The notes: a model not told the origin generated them from the letters alone. A stretch of DNA of 38,232 nt from UBA1562 sp041653955 (GCA_041653955.1 JBAZEH010000013.1:1-38232); one strand, 5' to 3'; shown: positions 10,319 through 19,216, counted from the first letter of the stretch. Program-made: numbers and translations.

Positions 10319-10768
10319 TTATTCTTTATCTTTGTAATATTTCTCAATTGCTTTCTTGACATCTGATAAAGTAGAAACAAATATCTGTATGATGCATCCT
10401 GAAAGCAGCTCCAGGTCTTCTATGGCGTTAACATTAAGAGGATTGGACATGGCGAGGGTAAGGCTGTTGCCTACCTTGTCTACGGGAATAAGCAGGTATT
10501 GCCGGGCAACGCGGCTGGGTATTATATCTACTATCTCAGGGTCTATCTCATAATTAGCCAGGGGCAGATAAGGAAAACCATATTGCGCCGTGAGGGCTTG
10601 GGTTATATCTTCTTCCTTGGCAAGCCCCAAACCCACAAGCACCTCGCCGATCAAGCCGCCTTTCTCCTTTTGGGCTGTCAACGCCTCCTCTAACTGGCGC
10701 TGGTTGATCACGCCCCGCTCTATAAGGAGTTCTCCGAGTTGTTTATTCGCTATTCTTTTCACTGGCAT
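10319..10768 (-). CDS. Free-standing MshEN-type (T2SSE_N) domain, probable c-di-GMP reader
   Basis: The 149 residues correspond only to the N-terminal domain of a GspE/PilB ATPase, with no ATPase region. Two 24-residue motifs (10-33 and 39-62), separated by 5 residues, match the published MshEN c-di-GMP-binding pattern LGxxLxxxGxIxxxxLxxxLxxQ. Both glycines and the terminal Gln are present in each copy (G12, G19, Q33; G41, G48, Q62). The leading Arg of the pattern is Gln10 or Leu39. The rest (65-145) is the usual IIPxxVARQYxLIP and LxxAMSNPLN segment. It overlaps the preceding gene by 10 bases. The tidy packing and intact motifs argue against a decayed fragment. It may be a regulatory partner of the two ATPases; that role is inferred. 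Confidence 0.82.
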   Translation of the reverse strand: MPVKRIANKQLGELLIERGVINQRQLEEALTAQKEKGGLIGEVLVGLGLAKEEDITQALTAQYGFPYLPLANYEIDPEIVDIIPSRVARQYLLIPVDKVGNSLTLAMSNPLNVNAIEDLELLSGCIIQIFVSTLSDVKKAIEKYYKDKE

Positions 10769-12198
10769 CCAGCCTTAAAAGACAAGACACCTATTCGGTT
10801 CTTACCCTGCGTCTTGGCATCCTTAAGGGCTTCTTTGGCTTTGGCGAACAACTGTTCGGCATTGATCCCGTCAAGGGGGTTCTCGCTTACCCCACCGCTC
10901 ACCGTCAGCCTCTTATCCATATCCGCTTCTTTGCTAAACGCGGATTCCACTCTTTTTCTTACCTCTTCGGCGGCTTCTTTCGCCTGGCGTTTATTCTTTT
11001 CAGGCAACACCACGGCGAAATCATTATCTGCTATCCTGGCTATACGCTCAACTTCGGTAAATAAATCATTGAACAAGGAAGCGAGTTTCTTCAGGGTGGC
11101 TTCCGCGGGCAATAATCCGAACTTCTCGCGGAAGCGCCGGAAGTTATCTATATTAAAAATAACAAAAGCGCAGGGGCGGCGGTAAACTATCGCCCTTTTG
11201 ATCTCCTCTTCAAGGCGGTTACGGATAAATGGCTCGTTATATAATCCGGTTAGGGCGTCTTTTATCTCTAATTCGCTTACCCGGTGCGTCAGTATATCAT
11301 TCTCTATGGCTATCGCTACCTGTTTGCAGAAAAGTTCCAATAGCTCTATATCGTCGCTCTCATACTGGACAGCATCCCCCTTATTGCCTATCCCCAGAAC
11401 GCCTATCAACCTGCCTTTTAGGAGTATAGGAAGAGCCAGCGTGCAATTTAATTTAAAATTCTGCAGTAAAGCAGCCCGTATATTCCCTGCCGGTGTATTC
11501 CTTTTATCCAGCATCAACGGTTCCTGGTTATCGGTCAAATCCGCGAATACGCTGTCTTCAGCCTCCAGCTCAAGAGGAAGGGAATGCTCCCAGTTTATCC
11601 CTCCTTTGGATTTAAGGCGGAATTTATCGGAACCCTCCTCCTTAATATACAGGTATGATATATCCGCATTACCCAAAGAACATGACTTCTCCAGGATAAA
11701 TTTAAGTATATTCTCTAACTTATCTCCGTGTGAGACTAAAGAGCTTATCCGTAAAAGGTCAGAGAGTATGAATATGCGCTTGTGGATCTTAAGATTTATC
11801 TCGCTGGTCTTCTCGCTGTAGCCCTTCAACTCGTCCATATTTCCGCGTATACGCCGCGTGAGCTCATTAAGGGCTTCGCCCAGGTCTCCTACTTCATCCT
11901 TGGAATCATCGCTGACTTTACCGTTAAAATCTCCCGCGGCTATCTTCTTGGCATTCCCGCTTATCAGCAGGATCCGGTCAAACACGTCTTTAATGACAAA
12001 AAATCCCAATAAAGCTATAAAAGCACTTATCAGTATAAATAATGTTATGTCAAGTTTAATGCCTATCTGCGGGAATATATAATTAGAAGCGATATATACA
12101 CACACAAGGATAGGCACGACCGACATAAGGTAAAATGCCGTGTTTAATTTGGACCTAAGGCCGCGCGAAATAAGGGAAAGTTTATTTTCTGTTTTCAT
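10759..12198 (-). CDS. Membrane HAMP-GAF protein with degenerate GGDEF domain
   Basis: The 479 residues contain two transmembrane helices (about 21-43 and 49-69) with almost no extracytoplasmic loop. A HAMP-like region follows (70-122), then a helical linker, a GAF domain (about 145-305) and a GGDEF-type domain (about 313-475). The entry motif DALTGLYN is present, but the signature is A390-D-N-D-F394 instead of GGDEF, and the first metal Asp of the DIDxFK motif is Asn (NIDNF, D351 kept). Diguanylate cyclase activity is therefore doubtful; it may sense GTP or a ligand, or act as a scaffold. It is the first gene of the pilus-motor operon. An AAGGAGG ribosome binding site at 12204-12210 sits 5 bases before the ATG, and a promoter lies at 12256-12284. 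Confidence 0.88.
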   Translation of the reverse strand: MKTENKLSLISRGLRSKLNTAFYLMSVVPILVCVYIASNYIFPQIGIKLDITLFILISAFIALLGFFVIKDVFDRILLISGNAKKIAAGDFNGKVSDDSKDEVGDLGEALNELTRRIRGNMDELKGYSEKTSEINLKIHKRIFILSDLLRISSLVSHGDKLENILKFILEKSCSLGNADISYLYIKEEGSDKFRLKSKGGINWEHSLPLELEAEDSVFADLTDNQEPLMLDKRNTPAGNIRAALLQNFKLNCTLALPILLKGRLIGVLGIGNKGDAVQYESDDIELLELFCKQVAIAIENDILTHRVSELEIKDALTGLYNEPFIRNRLEEEIKRAIVYRRPCAFVIFNIDNFRRFREKFGLLPAEATLKKLASLFNDLFTEVERIARIADNDFAVVLPEKNKRQAKEAAEEVRKRVESAFSKEADMDKRLTVSGGVSENPLDGINAEQLFAKAKEALKDAKTQGKNRIGVLSFKAGCQ

Positions 12199-12255
12199 AT
12201 TAGCCTCCTTGATATAGCTCCGGAGCGCGTAATAAAGGGGTCAAAATATCTATTT

Positions 12256-12284
12256 ATTATATATCGCATCTTACGCCATAGCAA
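12256..12284 (-). promoter_or_regulatory. Promoter of the pilus-motor operon
   Basis: The minus strand has TTGCTA (12279-12284), a 17-bp spacer and a perfect TATAAT (12256-12261). The -35 element lies within the last codons of the radical SAM gene. The leader would be about 50 nt to the ATG at 12198. Confidence 0.7.
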
Positions 12285-14025
12285 TAGTTTTGTCTGCTTC
12301 ATTCCTTAGTGCCTCTTTGCTTATACCTATATCCAGGATATCCCATGGCAGGTGTTCACCCTTATCCCTCTCCCGCAGGTAAAAAACCGGGTCTATCCCA
12401 GATTCCGCGAAAGCATCCATCCATCTTTCAAATATAAAATGGTTATCCCAGGCGTCAAAGCGGGCGCCTTTTTTAAAAGCGTTATATACCACGCGGCTCA
12501 ACCTCCTGTCCCCCCGGGAAAAGACGCCCTCCAGAAAGCTCATACGCGGATTACGGAGGCTCAAACGTATCCTTCTATGGCGCAGCTTATTTCTAAGATA
12601 ATTATATTTATACTCCATCCCGCCTATATCCTCCATCCTGAACCACTGAAATGGCGTATGGGGTTTTGGGATCAGGGTGTTCACGCTTACGCTAAGCTGC
12701 GCTGCCCTCCTGCCTGCCTTTTTCCCCAGGTCCAGCGTCTGCATACACAGGTCAACGATACCGTCCAAATCCCCGTCTGCCTCAAAAGGCAGGCCGGTCA
12801 TGAAATAAAGCTTTATATTCTGATAACCCGAGGCGTACGCGCGCTCGATCACGCTGAAGAATTCCTCCACGCTGAAGTTCTTGTTCATTATCTTGCGCAT
12901 CCTTTCGCTGCCCGCTTCGGGAGCAAAGGTAAGCCCGGTCTTTTTTATGCTCGCTATCAAAGAAGATATGCTTCCTATAAAATCCTTCGGCTTCATTGAA
13001 GGCAGGGATACGCTGACCGCGTTCTCTTTAAATGTACCTATTAAGCGCTTCAATAACCCTTCTAACCCGGAAAAATCACTTACCGACAAACCGCATAAAG
13101 ATACCTCTTCGTAACCGGTCTTTCTGTAGGCTGTTTCGGCAAGCCCGACGATATTATCCGGCGTCCTCTGCCTGAACGGGAAATACTGCGTTCTTGCCTG
13201 GCAAAAACGGCAATTATTCGGGCACCCTCGCATTATCTCTAAGGCAATACGGTCATGCACTGTCTGGATATAAGGCACCATCCAATCCGTGGGGAAACAG
13301 GAGGTATTCAGGTCTTTTATAAATCGTTTAATGATCCTTTTAGGGATACCTTCTATCCTGGGGCTGAACTCCTTTATCCTGCCATCAGGGGTATAACAAA
13401 CTTCATATAAAGAGGGTACGTATACCCCTTCAACGCGGGAAAGAATAGATAGAAGCTCTTCTTTATCCATGGAGGAACCCCGGTATTTTTCCTTATACCG
13501 GCGATAAATATCTATTATCTCTCCTATCGCTTCTTCGGCTTCCCCGAAAACAAAAAGGTCAAAGAATTCGTGCATAGGCTCGGGGTTCAGGGTAGACGGA
13601 CCGCCCCCGATAATCAGGGGATAACGATTACCGCGCATAGAAGACTCAAGCGGGATAGAACCCGATTGCAGGATATTCAATACATTGGTATAACTCAACT
13701 CATGGGCCAAAGAGAAACCTATAATATCAAACTCCCCGAGGCCCTTTCTGGACTCTAATGAATATATTCCTGACCCGTTATCGCGCAATACCTTCTCCAT
13801 ATCCTCGGCGCAGGAGAAAACCCGCTCGCAAACAACATCGGGAATGCCGTTAAGGAGTGAATAAAGTATGCGTATCCCTAAATTGCTCATCCCTATCTCA
13901 TAAAGATCGGGAAAACATAAGGCGAATTTTATATACGCCTTATCAAAATCCTTGCGGGAAACATTCCACTCCTGGGCGATATAGCGCCCGGGTTTATTTA
14001 CCTGCAATAGCATCTCGTCTGGCAT
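12271..14025 (-). CDS. Radical SAM protein of unknown function (TIGR03960-like)
   Basis: The 584-residue protein has an N-terminal B12-binding-like fold region (about 30-190, containing the glycine-rich LIIGGGPST) and a radical SAM core starting with C268-x3-C272-x2-C275, which binds the 4Fe-4S cluster that cleaves S-adenosylmethionine. The GMSNLGIRILY segment and overall layout resemble the uncharacterised TIGR03960 family, which in many genomes is fused or adjacent to a DUF2344 (TIGR03936) partner. No such partner is seen here. It starts 11 bp after rodA and is probably the last gene of the mre operon. Its substrate is unknown; a tRNA or rRNA modification role has been suggested only by context elsewhere. 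Confidence 0.8.
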   Translation of the reverse strand: MPDEMLLQVNKPGRYIAQEWNVSRKDFDKAYIKFALCFPDLYEIGMSNLGIRILYSLLNGIPDVVCERVFSCAEDMEKVLRDNGSGIYSLESRKGLGEFDIIGFSLAHELSYTNVLNILQSGSIPLESSMRGNRYPLIIGGGPSTLNPEPMHEFFDLFVFGEAEEAIGEIIDIYRRYKEKYRGSSMDKEELLSILSRVEGVYVPSLYEVCYTPDGRIKEFSPRIEGIPKRIIKRFIKDLNTSCFPTDWMVPYIQTVHDRIALEIMRGCPNNCRFCQARTQYFPFRQRTPDNIVGLAETAYRKTGYEEVSLCGLSVSDFSGLEGLLKRLIGTFKENAVSVSLPSMKPKDFIGSISSLIASIKKTGLTFAPEAGSERMRKIMNKNFSVEEFFSVIERAYASGYQNIKLYFMTGLPFEADGDLDGIVDLCMQTLDLGKKAGRRAAQLSVSVNTLIPKPHTPFQWFRMEDIGGMEYKYNYLRNKLRHRRIRLSLRNPRMSFLEGVFSRGDRRLSRVVYNAFKKGARFDAWDNHFIFERWMDAFAESGIDPVFYLRERDKGEHLPWDILDIGISKEALRNEADKTIAMA

Positions 14026-14036
14026 AGTAAAAATAG

Positions 14037-15128
14037 CTACCTCGATTTATTGATATTGGCTAATATCCCCAGGGATAAGAAAGTGAGGAACATGGATGAA
14101 CCGCCGTAACTCATAAGCGGTAACGGCAGGCCCACGATGGGCGCCAGACCCAGGTTCATGGCGATATTTATAAAAACCTGCAGACAAAGCATTAAAGATA
14201 TCCCTGAGGCCAGCAGCCTGCCGAAACTATCCGCGGACCTTGAGGCGATAATAATCCCCTGCCTTATCAACAAGTAATACAAGAACAACAGGAAAGATAC
14301 CCCCATAAAGCCCCACTCTTCCGCGAAAGTCGCGAATATAAAATCGGTGTGGGATTCAGGCAGGAAACGTAACTGGCCCTGCGTGCCCGAAAGCCACCCC
14401 TTGCCGAAAAAACCTCCCGAGCCTACGGCGATCTTAGACTGTATAACCGTATATCCGGCCCCCAGCGGGTCTATGTTAGGGTTCAAGAAAACCATAAGCC
14501 TGTCCTTCTGGTAATCTCTCAGAAAATTCCATAATACCGGAAAACACAATGCAGATAATAGAAGGAATATGAATATATACCTGAACTTTACGCCTGCCAG
14601 ATACATCATTATTATGAATATAATAATCAGCATTGCTCCGCTTCCAAGGTCCGGCTGCTCGATTATGAGCACCGCCGGCAGAGCTACGAAAAACAAAGGT
14701 ATGATCAGCGCGCGCATTAACCCCATCCTATTTACCGGGGAAGAGATATCCCTGAAGCTCTTCCTGCTGAAATATCTCGCCAGGAATATCACGATAACTA
14801 ATTTTGCTATCTCTGAAGGCTGCACATTAAACCATATGAATTTAAGCCATCTCTGCGCGCCTAAGCGTACTATACCGAGTATAAATACCAATACCAGCAG
14901 CAATAACGCCAAAGAATAAAGAAAATAAGTTATATCCCAAAGACGGCGGTAATTCATGCTGGAGATAGCAAAGAATATGGCCAACCCCATGATCAACCAT
15001 AATATCTGGCGTTTATACATGGACTGCCAGAACTCTCCTTCTTTCTGGTAGGTACTGCTGTATATGGAAATAATACCTATGGAGGCGATCAAAACAGCTA
15101 TTATCAATATTTTAAAACTGGTCCTCAT
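14037..15128 (-). CDS. rodA: Rod-shape SEDS glycosyltransferase RodA
   Basis: The 363-residue polytopic protein belongs to the SEDS family, which polymerises lipid II into glycan strands for side-wall growth together with a class B penicillin-binding protein. About ten hydrophobic segments are visible. The conserved central loop contains FLNPNIDPLGAGYT and GKGWLSGTQGQ, followed by LPESHTDFIFA with the SEDS signature region, and the C-terminal GLPLPLMSYGGSS. The start overlaps the mrdA stop by ATGA. Assignment as RodA rather than FtsW rests on the PBP2/MreBCD neighbours; the FtsW paralogue lies at 36684-37778. Confidence 0.94.
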   Translation of the reverse strand: MRTSFKILIIAVLIASIGIISIYSSTYQKEGEFWQSMYKRQILWLIMGLAIFFAISSMNYRRLWDITYFLYSLALLLLVLVFILGIVRLGAQRWLKFIWFNVQPSEIAKLVIVIFLARYFSRKSFRDISSPVNRMGLMRALIIPLFFVALPAVLIIEQPDLGSGAMLIIIFIIMMYLAGVKFRYIFIFLLLSALCFPVLWNFLRDYQKDRLMVFLNPNIDPLGAGYTVIQSKIAVGSGGFFGKGWLSGTQGQLRFLPESHTDFIFATFAEEWGFMGVSFLLFLYYLLIRQGIIIASRSADSFGRLLASGISLMLCLQVFINIAMNLGLAPIVGLPLPLMSYGGSSMFLTFLSLGILANINKSR

Positions 15129-16837
15129 ATCAATCCTTCCCGGGCCATCCCTTCTATTATTTCTTTAGCCACTACGGAAGCGGCGTGCCCGGAACCTCCG
15201 TGCTCTAAGAATACGCATATGGCGAATTTCGGCTTCTTGTAAGGAAAGAATCCTACAAACCATCCGTGGGAAGAACCCCGGGAGACCTGCGCGGTCCCTG
15301 TCTTGCCGGCTACCGAAACCGGCAATGCAGACAATATATGGGCTGTGCCCGTAGGATAAGTTATAGTCCCGCGCAAACCTTCTTTTATGCGCATTATTGT
15401 GCTTTCTTTTAAAGATATCCTGGCGGGCCCTTTTTTAGGGCTTGATATTTCGCGGCCATCCACTGCCTTGACTATGCGGGGAGTAACAAGAAAACCGTTA
15501 TTCGCGAATACCGCTATCATTCGCACGGCCTGTATGGGAGTAATCAACAATTCACCCTGGCCTATAGAAATATTTGCCGTATCTCCGTCATACCACCTCT
15601 TGAATTTGGATATCTGCCTCCACAAAGGGGAAGGGACAAAACCTTGCGCCTCATATGGCAGGTCAACCCCGGTAAGATGAGAGAATCCGAATTTAACTGC
15701 GTAGTCATGTATAGCCTGTGCCCCGGCAAGCAGGCCTGTCCTGTAGAAAAATACATTGCAGGAGTTCGCTATCGCCTCGGCCAGCCCCTGCTTGCCATGC
15801 GTTTCCCAGCAGGAAAATTCATGGTTGCCTATCATCAGGCTTCCGGAACATAAGAACGCTGTTGACTGATTTATCTTCCCGGTTTCAAGGGCGGCGGCAG
15901 CCACTACCATCTTGAAGATGGAACCTGCCGGGTATGCCCCGGTAATGGCGCGGTTTATGAAGGGCGCGTCCGGATCCGAGAGCATCGCGCCCAAAGAAAC
16001 CCCGGAACTCTTAACAAACGCATCAGGAGAGAACCCCGGATAACTTGCCATAGCCATAATATCGCCGTCAAAAGGGTCCATAAGGACAACGCAGCCATTC
16101 CTTCCGCTCAGGCTTTCTTCGGCTATCTTCTGTATCTTTAAATCTATGGTGAGTTTCAGGTCCCTGCCGTTACGCGGCGGTTTAAAACCCAACACGCTGA
16201 CCAGCCTGCCGCGGTGGTCCACCTCTACCGATAAACCGCCTGTTTCCTGGCGCAGGAAATAATCGTATTTTTCCTCTACTCCTCCGAAACCCACTATATC
16301 CCTGGTCTTATAGCCGTAATTCGCGAGTTTTGTCAGGCGCCAAAGGTCAATCTCATTCAAATACCCTATAATATGGCACGCCGCTCTGCCGTATATATAA
16401 TCCCTCAAAGGATATGGTTGTATGACAATATTATCCATATCCCCTTTCATCTCTTCCAGCATTATGGCCTTTTTGACATCTATATTCTCCGCTATAACCG
16501 CAGGCGTAAATGAGGCCGCTGATATATCGCGGTATCTTTTCTTAAGGTCTTTCGCGCTTATATTAAGGATACCGCCTATACGCCTGAGCGTATCGTCTAC
16601 TCCATTACTCCCGTAAGAAGATATCATCACGTTATAAGAAAGCTTGTTATCTACTATGATACCTCCATTACGGTCCGATATCTTTCCGCGGGCGCCATCC
16701 TGCGGCAGGAGCCTTACGCAATTCTTATTGCTTAAAGCCCTGTATTTTCCCCCCTGTATCACCTCTATATTCAGATTAGTGATAAGTAAAAGGAGGAACG
16801 CAATAATGACCGCGCGGCTGACAATCTTTAATCTCAT
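15125..16837 (-). CDS. mrdA: Penicillin-binding protein 2 (class B transpeptidase of the elongasome)
   Basis: This 570-residue D,D-transpeptidase crosslinks side-wall peptidoglycan and pairs with RodA. A single N-terminal membrane helix (about 8-26) anchors a periplasmic protein. The PBP dimerisation region (about 45-215, with KISDRNGGI) precedes the transpeptidase domain. That domain has all three catalytic motifs: S306-I-F-K309, S359-C-N361 and K512-T-G514. The segment FGGVEEKYDYFLR is typical of PBP2. It lies 12 bp after mreD and overlaps rodA by 4 bp, the standard mreBCD-mrdA-rodA order. Confidence 0.95.
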   Translation of the reverse strand: MRLKIVSRAVIIAFLLLLITNLNIEVIQGGKYRALSNKNCVRLLPQDGARGKISDRNGGIIVDNKLSYNVMISSYGSNGVDDTLRRIGGILNISAKDLKKRYRDISAASFTPAVIAENIDVKKAIMLEEMKGDMDNIVIQPYPLRDYIYGRAACHIIGYLNEIDLWRLTKLANYGYKTRDIVGFGGVEEKYDYFLRQETGGLSVEVDHRGRLVSVLGFKPPRNGRDLKLTIDLKIQKIAEESLSGRNGCVVLMDPFDGDIMAMASYPGFSPDAFVKSSGVSLGAMLSDPDAPFINRAITGAYPAGSIFKMVVAAAALETGKINQSTAFLCSGSLMIGNHEFSCWETHGKQGLAEAIANSCNVFFYRTGLLAGAQAIHDYAVKFGFSHLTGVDLPYEAQGFVPSPLWRQISKFKRWYDGDTANISIGQGELLITPIQAVRMIAVFANNGFLVTPRIVKAVDGREISSPKKGPARISLKESTIMRIKEGLRGTITYPTGTAHILSALPVSVAGKTGTAQVSRGSSHGWFVGFFPYKKPKFAICVFLEHGGSGHAASVVAKEIIEGMAREGLI

Positions 16838-16849
16838 ATTTATCCGGCC

Positions 16850-17329
16850 TCAAGATTCAATAACCGATGATTTTATGGCTAATTTCAATACTAATGGGAA
16901 AAATAACGTGGTGTACAATGAGCCGACCACGGCGATACGAAAGAAAACACCCCAGGAGATAAAGTTCCCCGATAGCAGCAATATCAGCATACTTGCGATA
17001 CTATCGGAAATGGCAACGATAAAAATAAGCACCAAACGCACATAACTGTTATCTAATGAGATCACCCTGGACAACTTTATGATCAAAAAACTCCACAAGA
17101 AGAAAAGAACGGCGTTCATGCCAAATGGCGCCACCGAAAATATATCCTTTAATAACCCGGCAAAAACGCTTAAAGATAAGGCCCAGCGCGGACGGTAAAA
17201 AAGCGCGGCTATAACCGCGCATATCAGAATCAGGTCAGGCCGTATATTGAATATATGCACATAATAGGCCGCCGTCGCCTGCGATAAGGCCAGGACAACG
17301 ATTATACCTGCGAAAATTAGTTTCTTCAC
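16850..17329 (-). CDS. mreD: Rod-shape determining membrane protein MreD
   Basis: The 159-residue hydrophobic protein has about five membrane segments, starting with residues 3-22 and containing the family-like FNIRPDLILICAVIAA and the GLLKDIFSV loop. MreD links MreC and the PBP2/RodA complex in the inner membrane. The start is GTG (17329-17327), overlapping the mreC stop as GTGA. The primary sequence of MreD is poorly conserved, so position between mreC and mrdA carries much of the assignment. Confidence 0.88.
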   Translation of the reverse strand: MKKLIFAGIIVVLALSQATAAYYVHIFNIRPDLILICAVIAALFYRPRWALSLSVFAGLLKDIFSVAPFGMNAVLFFLWSFLIIKLSRVISLDNSYVRLVLIFIVAISDSIASMLILLLSGNFISWGVFFRIAVVGSLYTTLFFPLVLKLAIKSSVIES

Positions 17330-18099
17330 GGTATGATTATCAGTAATTCTTCTATGCTGGAAAGATTGACTGCCGGCTCTATAGTCGCGTAACGGCTCAA
17401 TCCGGAAAACTCTTCCCCCACCGCCGTCACGGTACCTATGGTCAGGCCTTTAGGGTAGGCCTCGGTCAAGCCGGAAGTCACTATGGTATCGGATACTTTT
17501 ATATCTGAATCCTTGGGCAGGTATTTCATTATCAGGGAGCGCCCCAGGGTGCCCGAAACAAGCCCTTCCTGGCGGCTGCGCTGGGCTAACGCCGAAACGC
17601 TAAAAGAAGGGTCATTGATCAGCATCACCCTGCTTGTGGAATATCCCGCGTCAATGACCCTCCCGGCCAATCCGAGATAATTGATAACCGCAAAACCGTT
17701 CTTTATCCCGCTATCGCTGCCCTTGTCTATGATAACTACCGAAAACCAGTTATCCGCCGAACGGCCGATCACCCTTGCCGCGATCACTTTTAACGGGGTT
17801 TTCTGTTTGAAGGAAAGCAAACCCCTCAGGCGTTCATTCTCAATGGCTGCTTCCTCGGCATCATTAAGTTTATGCTTTAAAAAATCCGCCTCTTTCCTTA
17901 GCTTTTCATTCTGTATAAAATTACGGTGATAAAAAATAAGCCCTTCCGCCTCGCGCCCGATAAGGGCGGCTAACGTAAGAGGGTATTTTAAAACTTTAAA
18001 CGCTGGTTTTCTTAAGGCGGGCGTGGCGGCGAAAAGGAACAAAAGGAAAATAACAGATAAGGCGGGATATACTAAATTTTTCTTTTTAAGTTTAAACAC
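17326..18099 (-). CDS. mreC: Rod-shape determining protein MreC
   Basis: The 257-residue protein has one membrane helix (about 9-28), a coiled coil (about 60-100) and a periplasmic beta domain (about 110-255). The beta domain contains family-like segments such as VIDKGSDSGIKNG, VINYLGLAGRV and STSRVMLINDPS. MreC dimers bind PBP2 and activate the elongasome. The start is GTG (18099-18097), 15 bp after mreB. An ATG one base upstream of it is out of frame. Confidence 0.93.
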   Translation of the reverse strand: MFKLKKKNLVYPALSVIFLLFLFAATPALRKPAFKVLKYPLTLAALIGREAEGLIFYHRNFIQNEKLRKEADFLKHKLNDAEEAAIENERLRGLLSFKQKTPLKVIAARVIGRSADNWFSVVIIDKGSDSGIKNGFAVINYLGLAGRVIDAGYSTSRVMLINDPSFSVSALAQRSRQEGLVSGTLGRSLIMKYLPKDSDIKVSDTIVTSGLTEAYPKGLTIGTVTAVGEEFSGLSRYATIEPAVNLSSIEELLIIIP

Positions 18100-18114
18100 A
18101 TCCTATTTCCTGGA

Positions 18115-19188
18115 CTACGAGTACATCTCGGACTTTATGGGAACGGTCATCTTTTTCAGATAGCGTATTTCATCCAGGACTTTTCCTGTCCCGACAGCTA
18201 CTGCAGTCAACGGGTCATCCGCTATATGGACCGGTAAACCGGTCTCTTCAGAGATCAATTTGTCCATACCCCTCAATAATGACCCTCCTCCGGCCATAAC
18301 TATACCGTGTTCTATCAAATCTGAAGCTAATTCGGGGGGGGTCCTCTCCAGGGATATTTTGGCGATCTCTAATATGGCGCGAAGCGGTTCCTGCAACGCT
18401 TCTCTTACTTCTTCTGAATTTATGGTAACTGATTTAGGCAGCCCCGCTACCAGGTCCCTCCCCTTGACTTCCAGGCTCATCTCTTCTTCCAAAGGATAGG
18501 CGGAACCGATCTTTATTTTTATATCTTCGGCGGTGCGTTCTCCAACCATCAAGTTATAAGTCTTCTTAAGGTATTCAATTATCGCTCCGTCCATCTCATC
18601 TCCGCCTATACGTATGGACTTGGAGAATACGATCCCGGCAAGCGAAATAACAGCTATCTCGGTTGTGCCGCCGCCGATATCTATGACCATATTGCCAATC
18701 GGCTCCTGTATGGGCAAACCGACGCCTATTGCCGCGGCAATAGGCTCTTCAATAAGAAAAACCTCCCTTGCCCCGGCGCGCTCCGCCGAGTCTTTCACGG
18801 CGCGCTTTTCAACTTCGGTAATGCCCGAAGGTATGGCTATTACTATCCTCGGCCGGACCAGTACGCGGCGATGATGGACCTTCTTTATAAAATATCTTAA
18901 CATCGCTTCCGTTATCTCAAAGTCAGCGATGACTCCGTCTTTCATAGGCCTGATAGCCACTATATTGCCCGGGGTACGGCCAAGCATGCGCTTGCCTTCC
19001 TCCCCTACTGCCAGGACATGCGAAGTCCCTTTCTCAATAGCTACAACCGAAGGCTCGCAAAGAACAACCCCTTCACCCTTTACAAATACCAGGGTGCTGG
19101 CTGTGCCCAGGTCAATACCCATATCGTTGGAGAATAAACCAAGCAGATAATTGATAGTTTTTCTCAATATCTCTTTAAATTTTGACAT
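18115..19188 (-). CDS. mreB: Actin-like shape protein MreB
   Basis: The 357-residue protein is the bacterial actin that organises side-wall synthesis. The N-terminal phosphate-1 loop IDLGTASTLVFV, the phosphate-2 region DIGGGTTEIAV and the adenosine motif IVMAGGGSLLRG are all intact. The N-terminus has about 20 extra residues before GIDLGTA, enough for a short membrane-binding amphipathic segment (FKEILRKTINYLLGLF). AAGGAG at 19194-19199 precedes the ATG by 5 bases. It is the first gene of the shape operon and has its own promoter at 19217-19245. Confidence 0.97.
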   Translation of the reverse strand: MSKFKEILRKTINYLLGLFSNDMGIDLGTASTLVFVKGEGVVLCEPSVVAIEKGTSHVLAVGEEGKRMLGRTPGNIVAIRPMKDGVIADFEITEAMLRYFIKKVHHRRVLVRPRIVIAIPSGITEVEKRAVKDSAERAGAREVFLIEEPIAAAIGVGLPIQEPIGNMVIDIGGGTTEIAVISLAGIVFSKSIRIGGDEMDGAIIEYLKKTYNLMVGERTAEDIKIKIGSAYPLEEEMSLEVKGRDLVAGLPKSVTINSEEVREALQEPLRAILEIAKISLERTPPELASDLIEHGIVMAGGGSLLRGMDKLISEETGLPVHIADDPLTAVAVGTGKVLDEIRYLKKMTVPIKSEMYS

Positions 19189-19216
19189 ATTTTCTCCTTA
19201 AGAGTAAAGTATATGG

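Noticed and set aside
10319..10768. Pseudogene remnant of a third GspE ATPase
   Set aside because: The frame ends cleanly at a natural domain boundary, both binding motifs are intact, packing with neighbours is tight, and no ATPase fragments follow.
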